Assembly: GCF_033473495.1 (NCBI RefSeq)
Contig: NC_088941.1
Coordinates: 2,852,001-2,916,000, forward strand
Length of the DNA: 64,000 bases
Reading direction: 5' to 3'
Source of the DNA: Cercospora beticola
Taxonomy: Eukaryota; Ascomycota; Dothideomycetes; Mycosphaerellales; Mycosphaerellaceae
Shown here: positions 23,688 to 31,957 of the stretch, piece by piece
Layout of the letters: every line of letters begins with the position of its first letter
Numbering within the stretch: position 1 is the first letter of the stretch
Made by a program: the position numbers and the translations under genes
The notes under the pieces: model-generated
Databases searched by the model: none
What the model was told of the DNA's origin: nothing
The model's input: only the letters and a program-made list of their open reading frames with translations

Positions 23688-24320
23688 ATGACCATGGCCA
23701 CAATCGACGCCAAAGTCGCCAAAGTCCTCGACTCGCGGCAGGCCGACTCGGACGACGAGGATGCACTGATCGCCGAGCTGGAAAATGACGAAGATACCGA
23801 GTTCTCCGCTCTGCGTGAGAAGCGTTTGCAACAACTCCATCAAGAAGTCTCTCGTGCCAAGCTGATGAAGGAGACCGCACATGGAACCTACCAGGAAATC
23901 AAGTCAGAAGAGAGTCTGATGGAAATATCCACCTCCGAAAAGCTCTGCATCGTTCACTTCATGAAGCCGGATTTCAACAGATGCGGCTACATGGACTCGA
24001 AGCTGGCCATCTTGGCAGAGAAGCACTTTGACACGAGATTTGTTTCTATCAATGTCGAAAATGCGCCTTTCCTCGTGGTCAAACTCAACATCAAGGTCTT
24101 GCCTTGTGTTATTGCCTTTATAGATGGCAAGTCTGTGGACAGAATAATTGGCTTCGAAGGCATTGGCTACAAGCCCGATTCTTTCACCACGAGTGAACTG
24201 GAGGCGAGACTGCTGCAGAGTGGCGTCTTAGTGAGATCAAAGATGAATGATGAGGACGACCGCAGACGAATCAAGCGAGAGGAGCAGGAGAGGGAAGAAG
24301 CTTGGGATTCTGATGAGTAA
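23688..24320 (+). CDS. Phosducin-like/TXNDC9-type thioredoxin-fold protein
   Basis: ATG 23688 (or 23694, both in frame: MTMATID) gives 210 aa. A helical acidic N-terminus (DSDDEDALIAELENDEDTEF) precedes a thioredoxin fold (about 75-175: CIVHFMKPDF, RFVSINVENAPFLVVKLNIKVLPCVIAFIDG) that lacks the CXXC redox pair. It then ends in a charged EEAWDSDE tail. This is the pattern of TXNDC9/Plp1, a co-chaperone of the CCT chaperonin in tubulin and actin folding. The frame is open well upstream but without supported exon content. Single exon. The convergent neighbour starts about 300 nt downstream. Confidence 0.85.
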   Translation: MTMATIDAKVAKVLDSRQADSDDEDALIAELENDEDTEFSALREKRLQQLHQEVSRAKLMKETAHGTYQEIKSEESLMEISTSEKLCIVHFMKPDFNRCGYMDSKLAILAEKHFDTRFVSINVENAPFLVVKLNIKVLPCVIAFIDGKSVDRIIGFEGIGYKPDSFTTSELEARLLQSGVLVRSKMNDEDDRRRIKREEQEREEAWDSDE

Positions 24321-24617
24321 GGCGCTTGATGAATCGCGGCATGGCAATTTGAGCCTTTCATCGTATCCGCAAGACCTAGATGGCCTCACAGGAGACCGGC
24401 TTTCCCAGTTCTACTCAGAATCGGCCGCAGAGGTCTTGGAATCCGGTTTTCCGCAGTCTTTTAATCTGCTACACGCAATCTGCTCTTCTGGCTGGGCTGT
24501 GTGAACGCGGTGGCATGCACGATGTGGTCTGACTCTCCAGAGATTCTTGAGACGACGCCACCCAACCATCTTACAACATCCTTGGTTTCCCTCTCGCCAT
24601 CTTCGCTGGCATCCTCA

Positions 24618-25118
24618 TCAGCCTGTCCCCCGGAAGTGGTCCCTTTCCCACCACGCGAAGGGCTGATTTTTGGGATCTTGACCAGCATTCGCGAAGTATT
24701 GCCCTTCCCACCCCGGATAAGGGTCAATTCTGGGATCTTTGCCCGTACGTAGGACGGGATTGTCTCCCCACCACGCGAAGGGCCGCCTTTTGCGATCTTC
24801 ACCCTTAGGTCGGACGCGATCTTCTGACCACCACCCGAAGGACCGATCTGTCGAATCCTGGTTCTCGTTTGGCCACGAATTTTCGTCATTGGGGGCAGCA
24901 GGGTACGAATCGTGCCACTTTAGGCCACGTTGCTCGGTTGCGTTGGTATGTGATCGGACTAAGATTCTTGGCCGCTTCTTTCGGGGAACTTCGCCAAAGT
25001 CGTCGGAGCCACCACCGGGTTGCGGGGCTCTTGCGCTCATCATATCGGCAATTCGACAGGATTCGCAATGTTCGAAATGATACGAGGCAGGTCTAGGCAA
25101 TGAGATACAAGAACCCAT
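24618..25118 (-). CDS. Tandem-repeat protein with predicted N-myristoylation signal
   Basis: From ATG 25118 the product is 166 aa. It starts MGSCISLP, a classic Gly-2 myristoylation signal with a Cys suited to palmitoylation, so membrane anchoring is likely. A cysteine-rich segment (HFEHCESC) and a basic NLS-like patch (RKKRPR) follow. The last ~75 residues are about four units of a 20-residue repeat with the pattern xxPF-WW (SFGWW, PFAWW, PYPGW, PFAWW) and a later Gly-x-Asp. They match a ~60 nt DNA repeat. An in-frame start 30 codons further upstream (ending at 25208) would hide the myristoyl glycine. No homologue is known to me. There is no signal peptide. Confidence is moderate because the repeat keeps more than one frame open. 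Confidence 0.5.
   Translation of the reverse strand: MGSCISLPRPASYHFEHCESCRIADMMSARAPQPGGGSDDFGEVPRKKRPRILVRSHTNATEQRGLKWHDSYPAAPNDENSWPNENQDSTDRSFGWWSEDRVRPKGEDRKRRPFAWWGDNPVLRTGKDPRIDPYPGWEGQYFANAGQDPKNQPFAWWERDHFRGTG
24636..24880. repeat. Tandem repeat, about four copies of a ~60 nt unit
   Basis: The unit is recognised by CCCACCACGCGAAGGGC, then TTTTGGGATCTT, then a variable GTA/GG-ACG stretch. Copies start at about 24642, 24702, 24762 and 24822. The unit length is a multiple of three, and the minus strand reads as a 20-residue Trp-rich repeat in the gene above. A second minus-strand frame stays open across the copies (Gly/Arg-rich). Confidence 0.8.
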
Positions 25119-25360
25119 GGTTTTAAAATCAGTACCGTGTAAAACTGCAAACAAGCTGGGTGATGGCAGCAGATGAGTTGGGCGCCGCAGAGCACATATC
25201 TTCTTCAAGCTTATTAGGAGCTGTCAGTCAAGCTTCGCGTTACCGAGACAGTGGCCAGAGAGTCCGTGAGAAAAGACAGGAAATGAACAAGACACCAAAC
25301 AAGCAAAGTTGAGGGGGTATGTTTGTTGATTCTGATTCTATGTACAGCTCAAAAACAGCC

Positions 25361-25445
25361 AAACCAAGGTGCTGCCACCCCTTGGTGGCACCTTACCCAA
25401 GGTGCAGCCATGGTTTTGTCGCACCTTGGCAGGTGCAGCCATGCC
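25361..25445. repeat. Nested inverted and direct repeats of AAGGTGC
   Basis: AAGGTGCTGCCACC is followed after two bases by GGTGGCACCTT, a near-perfect hairpin. CCAAGGTGCAGCCATGG is then followed by GCACCTTGG, a second hairpin, and GCAGGTGCAGCCATG repeats part of the first arm. The block lies about 320 nt upstream of the first membrane-protein paralogue. There is no coding signal. It may be a mobile-element scar or a regulatory structure. Confidence 0.65.
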
Positions 25446-25766
25446 AAGAACGAACCTTCTCAATTGCCACCCCGGCTCTCTCCGTGGGACTACCAATGAC
25501 CAATCGTTGCAATGTGTCTGGACGTTTGGAGAAGTCTGAACTCTGTTTTGTCGCAGCGGACGAGCGCGGACCCAGCTGTCGCTTTGAAACCATGGATCCA
25601 GGTCTTGGCACTCTACAGCCTATGGCAATTCGATTTGCATCACGATGCAGATGTGCTACAGGCATACGATGGTACTGACACAAACCTCTGTGACCATCAG
25701 ATCTGCATACTTTGCTTTCTTGATTATCCGTAAAGCGGTCACCTCAATGGAACACAGTCTCTCGCC

Positions 25767-26279
25767 ATGTCAGCTGCCGTTCGCGATACAGAATCGAACC
25801 TCTCCGAGCCGGATCCGAGACCAGGTCTCGGCCACTGCATCGCCATCTCAATAATCATATTCGTCGCCGGACTTCTCTTACCACTAGCCTTCTCTTTCTC
25901 GTCGACGATCAAGCAGGTCGCCTACTGCGACCTTTGCAAGCCACAACCTGGCGACTCGGACCAAGAGTACACTGAGGAGATCCGCAAAGCAGGCTGGAGA
26001 ATCAGGAAGGTTCTCTTTTCCGCATACATCATTGGCTGTTCGGCGATCTTCGCGGTCACTTTCACTCAGACTCCGGATTTAGACACTTATAGTCGAGCAT
26101 TGAAAGCGAGCGTCGGCGCTTTTGTTGGTACCATGATGACGGAGGTCATCATCGCCTTTGGTGTCTGCATCGTGGTCAAGCATCGTCACGTGCTTGAAGT
26201 GGGTAAAGCTTGCAGAAGGACACCGCACGACAGTGTTGAGACATTTGAGCGGGTAGACTCCGGTCGAGCGGTGCAGTGA
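25767..26279 (+). CDS. Array paralogue 1: small multi-pass membrane protein
   Basis: 170 aa from ATG 25767. The first transmembrane segment is about 25-48 (CIAISIIIFVAGLLLPLAF), followed by a short cysteine loop (CDLC). Two further segments follow (SAYIIGCSAIFAVTF, and SVGAFVGTMMTEVIIAFGVCIVV), then a charged tail. The C-terminal pattern (aromatic/hydrophobic helix, short loop, AL/AKAS-x-AF, helix with D/E in mid-membrane) matches the paralogues downstream, most simply those at 26758, 27850 and 29166. It lacks the FG[RQP] motif after helix 1 and the shared upstream element, so it is the most distant member. Function unknown. Confidence 0.6.
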   Translation: MSAAVRDTESNLSEPDPRPGLGHCIAISIIIFVAGLLLPLAFSFSSTIKQVAYCDLCKPQPGDSDQEYTEEIRKAGWRIRKVLFSAYIIGCSAIFAVTFTQTPDLDTYSRALKASVGAFVGTMMTEVIIAFGVCIVVKHRHVLEVGKACRRTPHDSVETFERVDSGRAVQ

Positions 26280-26532
26280 GGTGGTCACTTGAGAGAAGCA
26301 AAGATACAAAAGACTGACGCGACGATCGTTGACTAACACTGGTGTTGTTCATCACCTTGACGCGACTGCGGCCTGCTCGGTCCTTGAAGCACTGCGGCTA
26401 GCTCAACACAATTTGCGGAATGTTATGCGGTGATTTTTAGCATTGAGGCAGTGCGTCAAAGGGGACAGATCGTGTGAGGCTACACTGGTGCCCCGGCCTC
26501 GCTTTTGTTGTGGCGCAGTCCGACTACTGCGT

Positions 26533-26589
26533 GAAGCAAGGTGTAGGATGCTGCTTCTTTCCCTTGGTAGACAGGCATTTGAGGCCGCC
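26533..26589 (+). promoter_or_regulatory. Array element A (GAAGCAAGG + CATTTGAGGCCGCC)
   Basis: GAAGCAAGG at 26533-26541 and CATTTGAGGCCGCC at 26576-26589, followed by CTCAAGGATTGTCGCTTCGAA. It ends 168 nt before the ATG of paralogue 2. Confidence 0.65.
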
Positions 26590-26757
26590 CTCAAGGATTG
26601 TCGCTTCGAAGGCGCAGACAGGACTCAGATTGTTCGAGACGGCTAAATACCTGGAGGCAGAAAGGGTGTCGACAAACGCTCTTCGCCCAAGCACAGCACA
26701 ATTGCTCATCCACACTATCGATCCTCACAACAACAATAGCAAATATCATACGATCCC

Positions 26758-27555
26758 ATGGATGCAGACTATCTTCTCGACGACAAGTATGATGGCTACG
26801 ACTGGTCCCGATACACGTGGGATCCCGCCACGATAACCCAATACAAATGGGACCCCGTCACAACAACACAATACTTCAACCCCGTCATCACTCAATACGA
26901 TCTGCACCCTGCCACAACAGCTACCGCAAAGAGTGGCGGCACTGCCGAACACATCATCCTCTCAATACTTAGCAGCGGCGCACTTGGTATCCTCATTGTC
27001 ATCTCCCGCGTCACCGGATACGCATGGAGTCACCACGTACTCTTCGGCCCAGTGCAAAAGCCTCAAACCAGTCAGAGCAGCGCCGATACCGAAAGCAACA
27101 ATGAGGACACGCACGACAGCCCTCCGGCATACAGCGCCAGTAACGAGGTCACTGCGCATGATACCAGCGCCAGCGCCGAAAACAGCAGCAAGGATGAGTC
27201 TAATGATCCTCCGGCGTACAGTGGCAATGGCAATGCTACTCCAAATGAACGCCCGGAGCTGTCGACGACAGAGAACACCAGAGCTTCTGAGACTTCTCCC
27301 CCTCCTCCTCGCAAGCGAGAATTGCTCGCCTTATTGTGGCTCCTCGTTGGTCTTGCAGCCTATATCGGACTGCACATTTACTTCGCGAAAGCAAGTTTCG
27401 TGCAGGAACGAGGTCCTCAATTCGTGGGGAAAGCGGCTCTGATTGCATTTGGTGTCGTGGTGGCAACGGATTTCTTGCTGATTGGTGTCTGCCTAACTGT
27501 GCGGTGCATAAGGGGCACATGTTTTGGGAAGCGGGGTGCTGTGTTTAGACGATGA
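26758..27555 (+). CDS. Array paralogue 2: membrane protein with PPAYS repeats
   Basis: 265 aa from ATG 26758. The N-terminal ~50 residues are aromatic repeats (YTWDPATITQYKWDPVTTTQYFNP). Transmembrane segment 1 is about 62-80, followed by HHVLFGP, the array's FG motif. A disordered Ser/Asp/Asn linker holds two copies of DSPPAYS/DPPAYSG, which resemble PPxY ligands of WW-domain (Rsp5-type ubiquitin ligase) proteins. Two C-terminal helices follow (LLALLWLLVGLAAYIGLHIYF; GKAALIAFGVVVATDFLLIGVCL), then a basic end. The topology N-TM-long loop-TM-TM is shared with paralogue 3. There is no enzyme motif; the PPxY link to ubiquitin sorting is inference. Confidence 0.65.
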   Translation: MDADYLLDDKYDGYDWSRYTWDPATITQYKWDPVTTTQYFNPVITQYDLHPATTATAKSGGTAEHIILSILSSGALGILIVISRVTGYAWSHHVLFGPVQKPQTSQSSADTESNNEDTHDSPPAYSASNEVTAHDTSASAENSSKDESNDPPAYSGNGNATPNERPELSTTENTRASETSPPPPRKRELLALLWLLVGLAAYIGLHIYFAKASFVQERGPQFVGKAALIAFGVVVATDFLLIGVCLTVRCIRGTCFGKRGAVFRR

Positions 27556-27652
27556 GATGAGATTGAGGAAGGCTTAGACTGGAGTGGAGCACTTCAGAGA
27601 TGCGGAAAGGGTTGAGGATTGTGAGGCACATGGAATAGATTTCGGCGAAGAC

Positions 27653-27702
27653 GAGGCAAGGTGGTCGCTGATCTCGTGTCGCACCCTTTGGAGAGGGCCG
27701 CC
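27653..27702 (+). promoter_or_regulatory. Array element B (diverged)
   Basis: GAGGCAAGG at 27653-27661 and CTTTGGAGAGGGCCGCC at 27686-27702. This is a recognisable but altered copy of the bipartite element, ending 147 nt before the ATG of paralogue 3. Confidence 0.45.
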
Positions 27703-27849
27703 GCCGGGAGTTGTTTCCTTCGTGGCGACTGGCGCTTTTCTTCAATTGTCATAAGCGGCATCGAACTTCTCATAGCTCAACATTGGGTCAACCGCTCCTT
27801 CAAGCTCTACAGAATCGCTCACGCAGACCATCAAGTACAATACAAAACA

Positions 27850-28467
27850 ATGGCCGAAAGCAACCTCTACCACTACGGACATGGGATGAAGCCGCCTCAA
27901 TTTGGCAGCGGTCACACTGCACCTCCCGCACAGATCGTCTTGCCCTATGAAAATTTAGTCATCTTACTACTCATTTGCGGTGCGTTTGGTATTCTTGCCG
28001 CGATTTCTCGCTTCATTGGGTTCATGACAAGTCGGCACATTGCATTTGGCCGGCTGGAGGAGAATTTGCAGAACGAAAATGCGAGCTTCAGCGCAGAAAG
28101 CGAAATTGCCAATGTCAACAACAAAGATGACAATTCTGGAAGTGGCAGCTGCCCTCAAATCCTTGCAAAGCAACAAGGCCCAGAAAAATACACAATGGAG
28201 ACATCATCCAGACCTTCGGAGCCTTCTGCTTCTTCTTCTAGTCGTTTTCGAAAGACTCTCACTTGCGAATTCTGGGTTGCATCTGGCCTTTTGATCTATG
28301 TTATTCTTACCATTGTTTTCAGAAGGACAATTTTTGTGCAAGGTGGTGGTCCGAAGGCGATCGCGAAAGCGGCTGCGGTAGCTTTGGGGATCGTTTCGGC
28401 GACGGATGGGTTGTTGATAGGTTGGTGTTGGGCTGTGGAAGGCGTCAAGGGAAAGATTGTGAGATAG
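27850..28467 (+). CDS. Array paralogue 3: small membrane protein
   Basis: 205 aa from ATG 27850 (AACAATGG context). Transmembrane segment 1 is about 36-55 (LVILLLICGAFGILAAIS), followed by SRHIAFGRLEE, the FG-R motif. A disordered linker (~75 residues, rich in Asn/Ser/Glu) precedes two helices (FWVASGLLIYVILTIVF; AKAAAVALGIVSATDGLLIGWCW) and a short basic tail. The ends align with paralogue 2 (AKAA-x-AxG-V-ATD-LLIG), so these two are sister copies, but the linkers share almost nothing. Function unknown. Confidence 0.65.
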   Translation: MAESNLYHYGHGMKPPQFGSGHTAPPAQIVLPYENLVILLLICGAFGILAAISRFIGFMTSRHIAFGRLEENLQNENASFSAESEIANVNNKDDNSGSGSCPQILAKQQGPEKYTMETSSRPSEPSASSSSRFRKTLTCEFWVASGLLIYVILTIVFRRTIFVQGGGPKAIAKAAAVALGIVSATDGLLIGWCWAVEGVKGKIVR

Positions 28468-28489
28468 GGTGCTATGATATTGTAGAAGG

Positions 28490-28972
28490 ATGCGAAGGGA
28501 TTGGATCGTGGCGCGGATGAGCCTTGAAGGAGAACGAAGCAAGGCATGGAATTTTGGCGCAACCCTTGAGTATGCTTCTGGACCACTTATCATCACGGTC
28601 CTTGCGCCCCTCTTCACTTGGAAGAAAGTGTTCTCGCAGGGAGGTACTTTGTTCAATTTCACAAAAGAGGTCTTCGCTGCGTTCATTGTCACGTTGTGCT
28701 TGGACTTCTTGGTGATCAGAAAGGCGTACTGGCGCATGTGTAGGAGAAGAAGATCGTGGACTGATAAGAGGACGCAAGATGTCATTGCGGAGTGTGAGAA
28801 GGAGACGCGTCAAGAAAGAGATCCGGGAGAGGGCTTGTCAGGCGGAGAGCACATTCAAATTTGTTCTCTGTGGAAAGGCGGTCAGGCACTGCGATGGAAG
28901 CAAGGATTTGCAAATGGCGCAGTCGAAGCATTTGAGGCCGCCAACCAAGAAGTGCTGCTGTCCACTATTTAG
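28490..28972 (+). pseudogene. Array paralogue 4: N-terminally truncated copy
   Basis: The open frame (160 codons from ATG 28490) keeps only the C-terminal half of the family: SGPLIITVLAPLFTWKKVFSQ, then FNFTKEVFAAFIVTLCLDFLVI and a basic tail (RMCRRRRSW). Helix 1, the FG motif and the linker are missing. The GAAGCAAGG half of the array element (28536-28544) sits about 30 nt before the surviving part, within the frame. This suggests a deletion that fused the upstream element to the gene's 3' half. The frame then runs through the next unit's element before stopping. A short expressed protein is not excluded. Confidence 0.5.
28897..28942 (+). promoter_or_regulatory. Array element C
   Basis: GAAGCAAGG at 28897-28905 and CATTTGAGGCCGCC at 28929-28942, ending 223 nt before the ATG of paralogue 5. 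Confidence 0.65.
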
Positions 28973-29165
28973 TGAGCTACTATACCGACCATGCAGCCTC
29001 ATCGATCGTTTCGTCCGTAGGGATTAATCTGCTCTCCCTCAAGCAGCAACATTGTCTTATTCGTTTTGTCCAAGAGATCGAACGCCGTTCGAAAAGATCT
29101 CAAACACAACTCTCGACACATCCGAGAACGCACGCCGAATCTTGTCCAGAAGCAATTACATCAAA

Positions 29166-29897
29166 ATGTCCCCATTCCTGTCATTTCTCACCGCCGTTCT
29201 CTCACTCATCCTCTCCCCCATCGTTGGGTGCCTACTGATTCCCTTCGGACCGTTCACATACGACTTCAGTCATCGCATAATTTTCGGTCAACCGCCTCAG
29301 AAGGACAGCCAGGCCGAAGCATATTTCAGCGAGTTAATGAAGGAGGTTCCCGCAACTGAGCAAAATATCAGCCGCAGCAACGGTAACGCGGTTGTCCCAA
29401 CACAGTCCGAGGGAATGCCTCCGAAACTGGACCCAACAGTTGTATCCTCGCACGATGCTTCACTGCCTCCTCCTTTGGACATTGGTTCTCCACCAGAATC
29501 GAGCTGCCTTTACGATCACTGGTTCGGCTCGGCCGCATTTTTATATATCGGGCTGACGTCTTGCTTCGCGTTCTTGATACTTTGGCAAGAAGAAGACGCA
29601 CTGGCCGTGGCGAAAGCGAGTACAGCGGCATTTGTGCTGACTGCGTGCTTTGATGTGGTGGTGACATGGGTATACTTGCTGAATTGGATGTACGCGAACC
29701 GAAATGGCGCTGCGAGAGGAGAACAAGCCTGCGAGGATCTGCATGGGAGGAGGACCGACGATGACAGGGAACAGGGGAAAGTTGCGAGCTTCCATGAGGA
29801 GCGCATCGACCACGGCGGAGAAGACTCAAATGAGGAATGGATCGACTGTGGCGCAGCAGAGCAAGGTAGCACAAAGGTCACAAATCAATCGAAATAG
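29166..29897 (+). CDS. Array paralogue 5: small membrane protein
   Basis: 243 aa from ATG 29166 (AAAATGTCC context). An N-terminal hydrophobic segment (about 3-30, SFLTAVLSLILSPIVGCLLIPF) could be a signal anchor. Then comes HRIIFGQPPQKDS, the FG motif, and a disordered Pro/Ser linker. Two helices follow (GSAAFLYIGLTSCFAFLILW; AKASTAAFVLTACFDVVVTWVYLL), then a long, highly acidic/charged C-terminal tail not seen in other copies. The FGQPPQK/FGRPPQE match links it to the broken copy at about 30190. Function unknown. Confidence 0.65.
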   Translation: MSPFLSFLTAVLSLILSPIVGCLLIPFGPFTYDFSHRIIFGQPPQKDSQAEAYFSELMKEVPATEQNISRSNGNAVVPTQSEGMPPKLDPTVVSSHDASLPPPLDIGSPPESSCLYDHWFGSAAFLYIGLTSCFAFLILWQEEDALAVAKASTAAFVLTACFDVVVTWVYLLNWMYANRNGAARGEQACEDLHGRRTDDDREQGKVASFHEERIDHGGEDSNEEWIDCGAAEQGSTKVTNQSK

Positions 29898-29904
29898 GCG
29901 CTGC

Positions 29905-29943
29905 GGAGCAAGGACTTCGAGTAGAAACACATTTGAGGCAGCC
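29905..29943 (+). promoter_or_regulatory. Array element D
   Basis: GGAGCAAGG at 29905-29913 and CATTTGAGGCAGCC at 29930-29943. One base differs in the core. It precedes the broken paralogue 6. Confidence 0.55.
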
Positions 29944-30189
29944 CTTGGCAGGTATCCAAGCACGATGGCCACTGAACCAGCAATCTATAATCCTCGATCA
30001 AAACTTTGGACATATCATTCCGATCGATTGTATCCGCCCTCTTGTGCAGTCCAGCTCCGTTGAAGTCGCTACATTCCATTGGAGCTCCCAATTGCAAGAA
30101 CGAGAGAAGGGATGAGAAAGACAGCCGCCATGCTTCCCCTGTGAACGCTCAGATGAAACTCTCCTTGAGCCACCAGTTCTGAGCAGGCA

Positions 30190-30702
30190 TGGTCTTCATG
30201 GAATTTTGTTTGCTTCTGTTATTCTCCGAGAACTAAACTACAAGCTCAGCTACCAAGTAGTGTTCGGTCGACCGCCGCAGGAAAGTGATAGAGACAATTG
30301 TAAGAAACACATCGTCTTCCGAGATAAGGCGGAAGCGTCTTACGAGAACCTTCAGAATACACCCATGCAGTGGCCTCTGCGATCGATACATCGGATTTTA
30401 CACTATTGACCCCTCCTTTGGCTTCTCATTCACTTCCGAAAAGCGCACTGTGTCGTCTTTGGCTTGGATCAACCATATTGGTCTATGCCATACTATTGCA
30501 ATGCTTCTTACGCGAACCGCTTCGGTACAACGAAGATTTACAGCACATGTACAAAGCCAGTGCAGTCACACTCGCAGGGATCACATGCGTTGACTCGGTC
30601 ATGATCTGGACGGTGTTACATACAAGCCGGTCATGCGCTGATCAATGGCGCCGAGAAGACGTTGGGAGAGTTGCGAAAAGGAGAAGACCAATCAGGGGAT
30701 GA
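30190..30702 (+). pseudogene. Array paralogue 6: frameshifted copy
   Basis: Family pieces lie in order but in different frames. A short hydrophobic start is at about 30198. YQVVFGRPPQESDR (the FG motif, closest to paralogue 5) is in the frame ending at 30407-30409. A second-half frame to 30700-30702 has LWLGSTILVYAILLQCF and YKASAVTLAGITCVDSVMIWTVL. No intron signals join them. At least two frame changes make this a probable pseudogene. Confidence 0.6.
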
Positions 30703-30784
30703 AGGGGAATGTCTGATCGTGGCTTGTACAGAAGTCGGGTGGAAGGTAAGAGTCAAGCACTATACATGGCACGGGTCCTCGTAA

Positions 30785-30835
30785 GACAGATATTTGATGA
30801 TGCTCTCGAGAATTGTCGCTATTCGAACCAAGATC
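30785..30835 (+). promoter_or_regulatory. Array element E, orphan diverged copy
   Basis: ATATTTGATGATGC (30790-30803) followed by CTCGAGAATTGTCGCTATTCGAA. This aligns over about 40 nt with element A (CATTTGAGGCCGCC, CTCAAGGATTGTCGCTTCGAA). No paralogue follows before the next element at about 31016, so it marks a lost unit. Confidence 0.5.
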
Positions 30836-31015
30836 TTTTGCTATGGCCACGACACACATTCGTCACTGTATCTTTGGTCCAATCCGCCTGCTCTTTGATT
30901 AACGTACCAGAAAAGACTTCAACCGTAGTCATGCCAAGGAGCTTAGCATGACAAAATTGATAACAGCATGCATGGTCTACTTGTAGCGTGATCAGCCCGT
31001 GTGTAAACCCTCAGC

Positions 31016-31077
31016 GAAGCAAGGGGGATAGGTACTATCTATGGCAGCCTGTCGTGATACAGGCTTTTGAGGCCGCC
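31016..31077 (+). promoter_or_regulatory. Array element F
   Basis: GAAGCAAGG at 31016-31024 and CTTTTGAGGCCGCC at 31064-31077. A CCTGCAGGGAT box and a TATATAA-like box (about 31143) follow. The element ends 196 nt before the ATG of paralogue 7. Confidence 0.65.
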
Positions 31078-31273
31078 AGCCTTTGAGAGATACTCCGTTA
31101 CTGCAGGTGCAATCATTCCTGCAGGGATCCTGTGCGATTAGCAGTATATAACACATGCATACTACCGTGGAACGCACTAAACACTTTTCCAACCAAAGCG
31201 TCTTGCCACGTACAGAAAACGACCTCGTTCGGATCGAGTATCACACTCCATCGAGGGTATACGTGTCACCGAA

Positions 31274-31852
31274 ATGTCGATTTCCCTCCTGTACTGCAGT
31301 ACCTACGGGATTTTTCTCACAACCTTGCTCACGCTCACCCGAACAATCAGTTTCACGGTTGCAGAAACAGTCCTCTTTGGAAGGCGAATCCGGGTACACA
31401 AGCCAACGGACTCCAAGAACCATAACATCAATACCTATTCCAACGATGGCAACGACAAGAATTGGGCTTATAATCACCATGCAGACATACAAAAAGGGGA
31501 CCAGGACCCTTCTACGACTTGCTATGCTTGCTCTTGCACACTGGATACGATTCATGGCCCCTGGATGATGACCGGCCCAGCTGTGATGGGGTGTGTGGTT
31601 ACATACTTGGCTGCCGATATATGGATAGCAAGACATAAGTACGGGAAGATCTATCCGGAAAGTGAGCTGCATGATAGTGCGATGAAGGCGGTCACGACGG
31701 GGTTCGAAATTTCGCTCGCTGTAGATGTTTTGATCATTTGTGCATGTGTGCTGCCGCGGACGTTCAGAAAGATTGATCACAAGCTTCTAAAGCTTGTCGG
31801 GGGAGGCAGGGAAGAGGGTGCCGAGACAGAAGGCCCGGTCAGAGAGAAGTGA
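31274..31852 (+). CDS. Array paralogue 7: small membrane protein with CxxC
   Basis: 192 aa from ATG 31274. Transmembrane segment 1 (about 8-28) leads into VAETVLFGRRIRV, the FG-R motif. A polar linker carries CYACSCTLDTIHGPW. Two helices follow (GPAVMGCVVTYLAADIWIA; AVTTGFEISLAVDVLIICACVL) and an Arg/Glu/Gly tail. It is a recent duplicate of paralogue 8: same cysteine motif, same PW-x(2)-GPA-MG, same SLAVD-x-IICACV, and shared promoter boxes (CCTGCAGGG..., TATATAA). Function unknown; the cysteines might bind metal or form a disulfide. Confidence 0.7.
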   Translation: MSISLLYCSTYGIFLTTLLTLTRTISFTVAETVLFGRRIRVHKPTDSKNHNINTYSNDGNDKNWAYNHHADIQKGDQDPSTTCYACSCTLDTIHGPWMMTGPAVMGCVVTYLAADIWIARHKYGKIYPESELHDSAMKAVTTGFEISLAVDVLIICACVLPRTFRKIDHKLLKLVGGGREEGAETEGPVREK

Positions 31853-31902
31853 TTCCAGAGGGGAACACGGAGGGTGAGAAAGTTGATGGGAGACAATAGA
31901 AC

Positions 31903-31957
31903 GAAGCAAGGCGAAAAGCGCTGTCACAGCACTTTGACAATGACATTTGAGGCCGCC
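31903..31957 (+). promoter_or_regulatory. Array element G
   Basis: GAAGCAAGG at 31903-31911 and CATTTGAGGCCGCC at 31944-31957, followed by CTCAAGGACTG as in element A. It ends 249 nt before the ATG of paralogue 8. A TATATAA box at about 32072 lies in the same relative place as for paralogue 7. Confidence 0.65.

Noticed and set aside
24618..25118. RiPP (dikaritin-type) precursor reading of the repeat protein
   Set aside because: There is no signal peptide, and only one unit ends in a Lys-Arg site, so regular Kex2 release of repeat peptides is not supported.
25361..25445. CRISPR-like or transposon terminal repeat array
   Set aside because: The repeats are overlapping hairpins with no regular spacers, no transposase frame and no visible target duplication; CRISPR is also not expected in a fungus.
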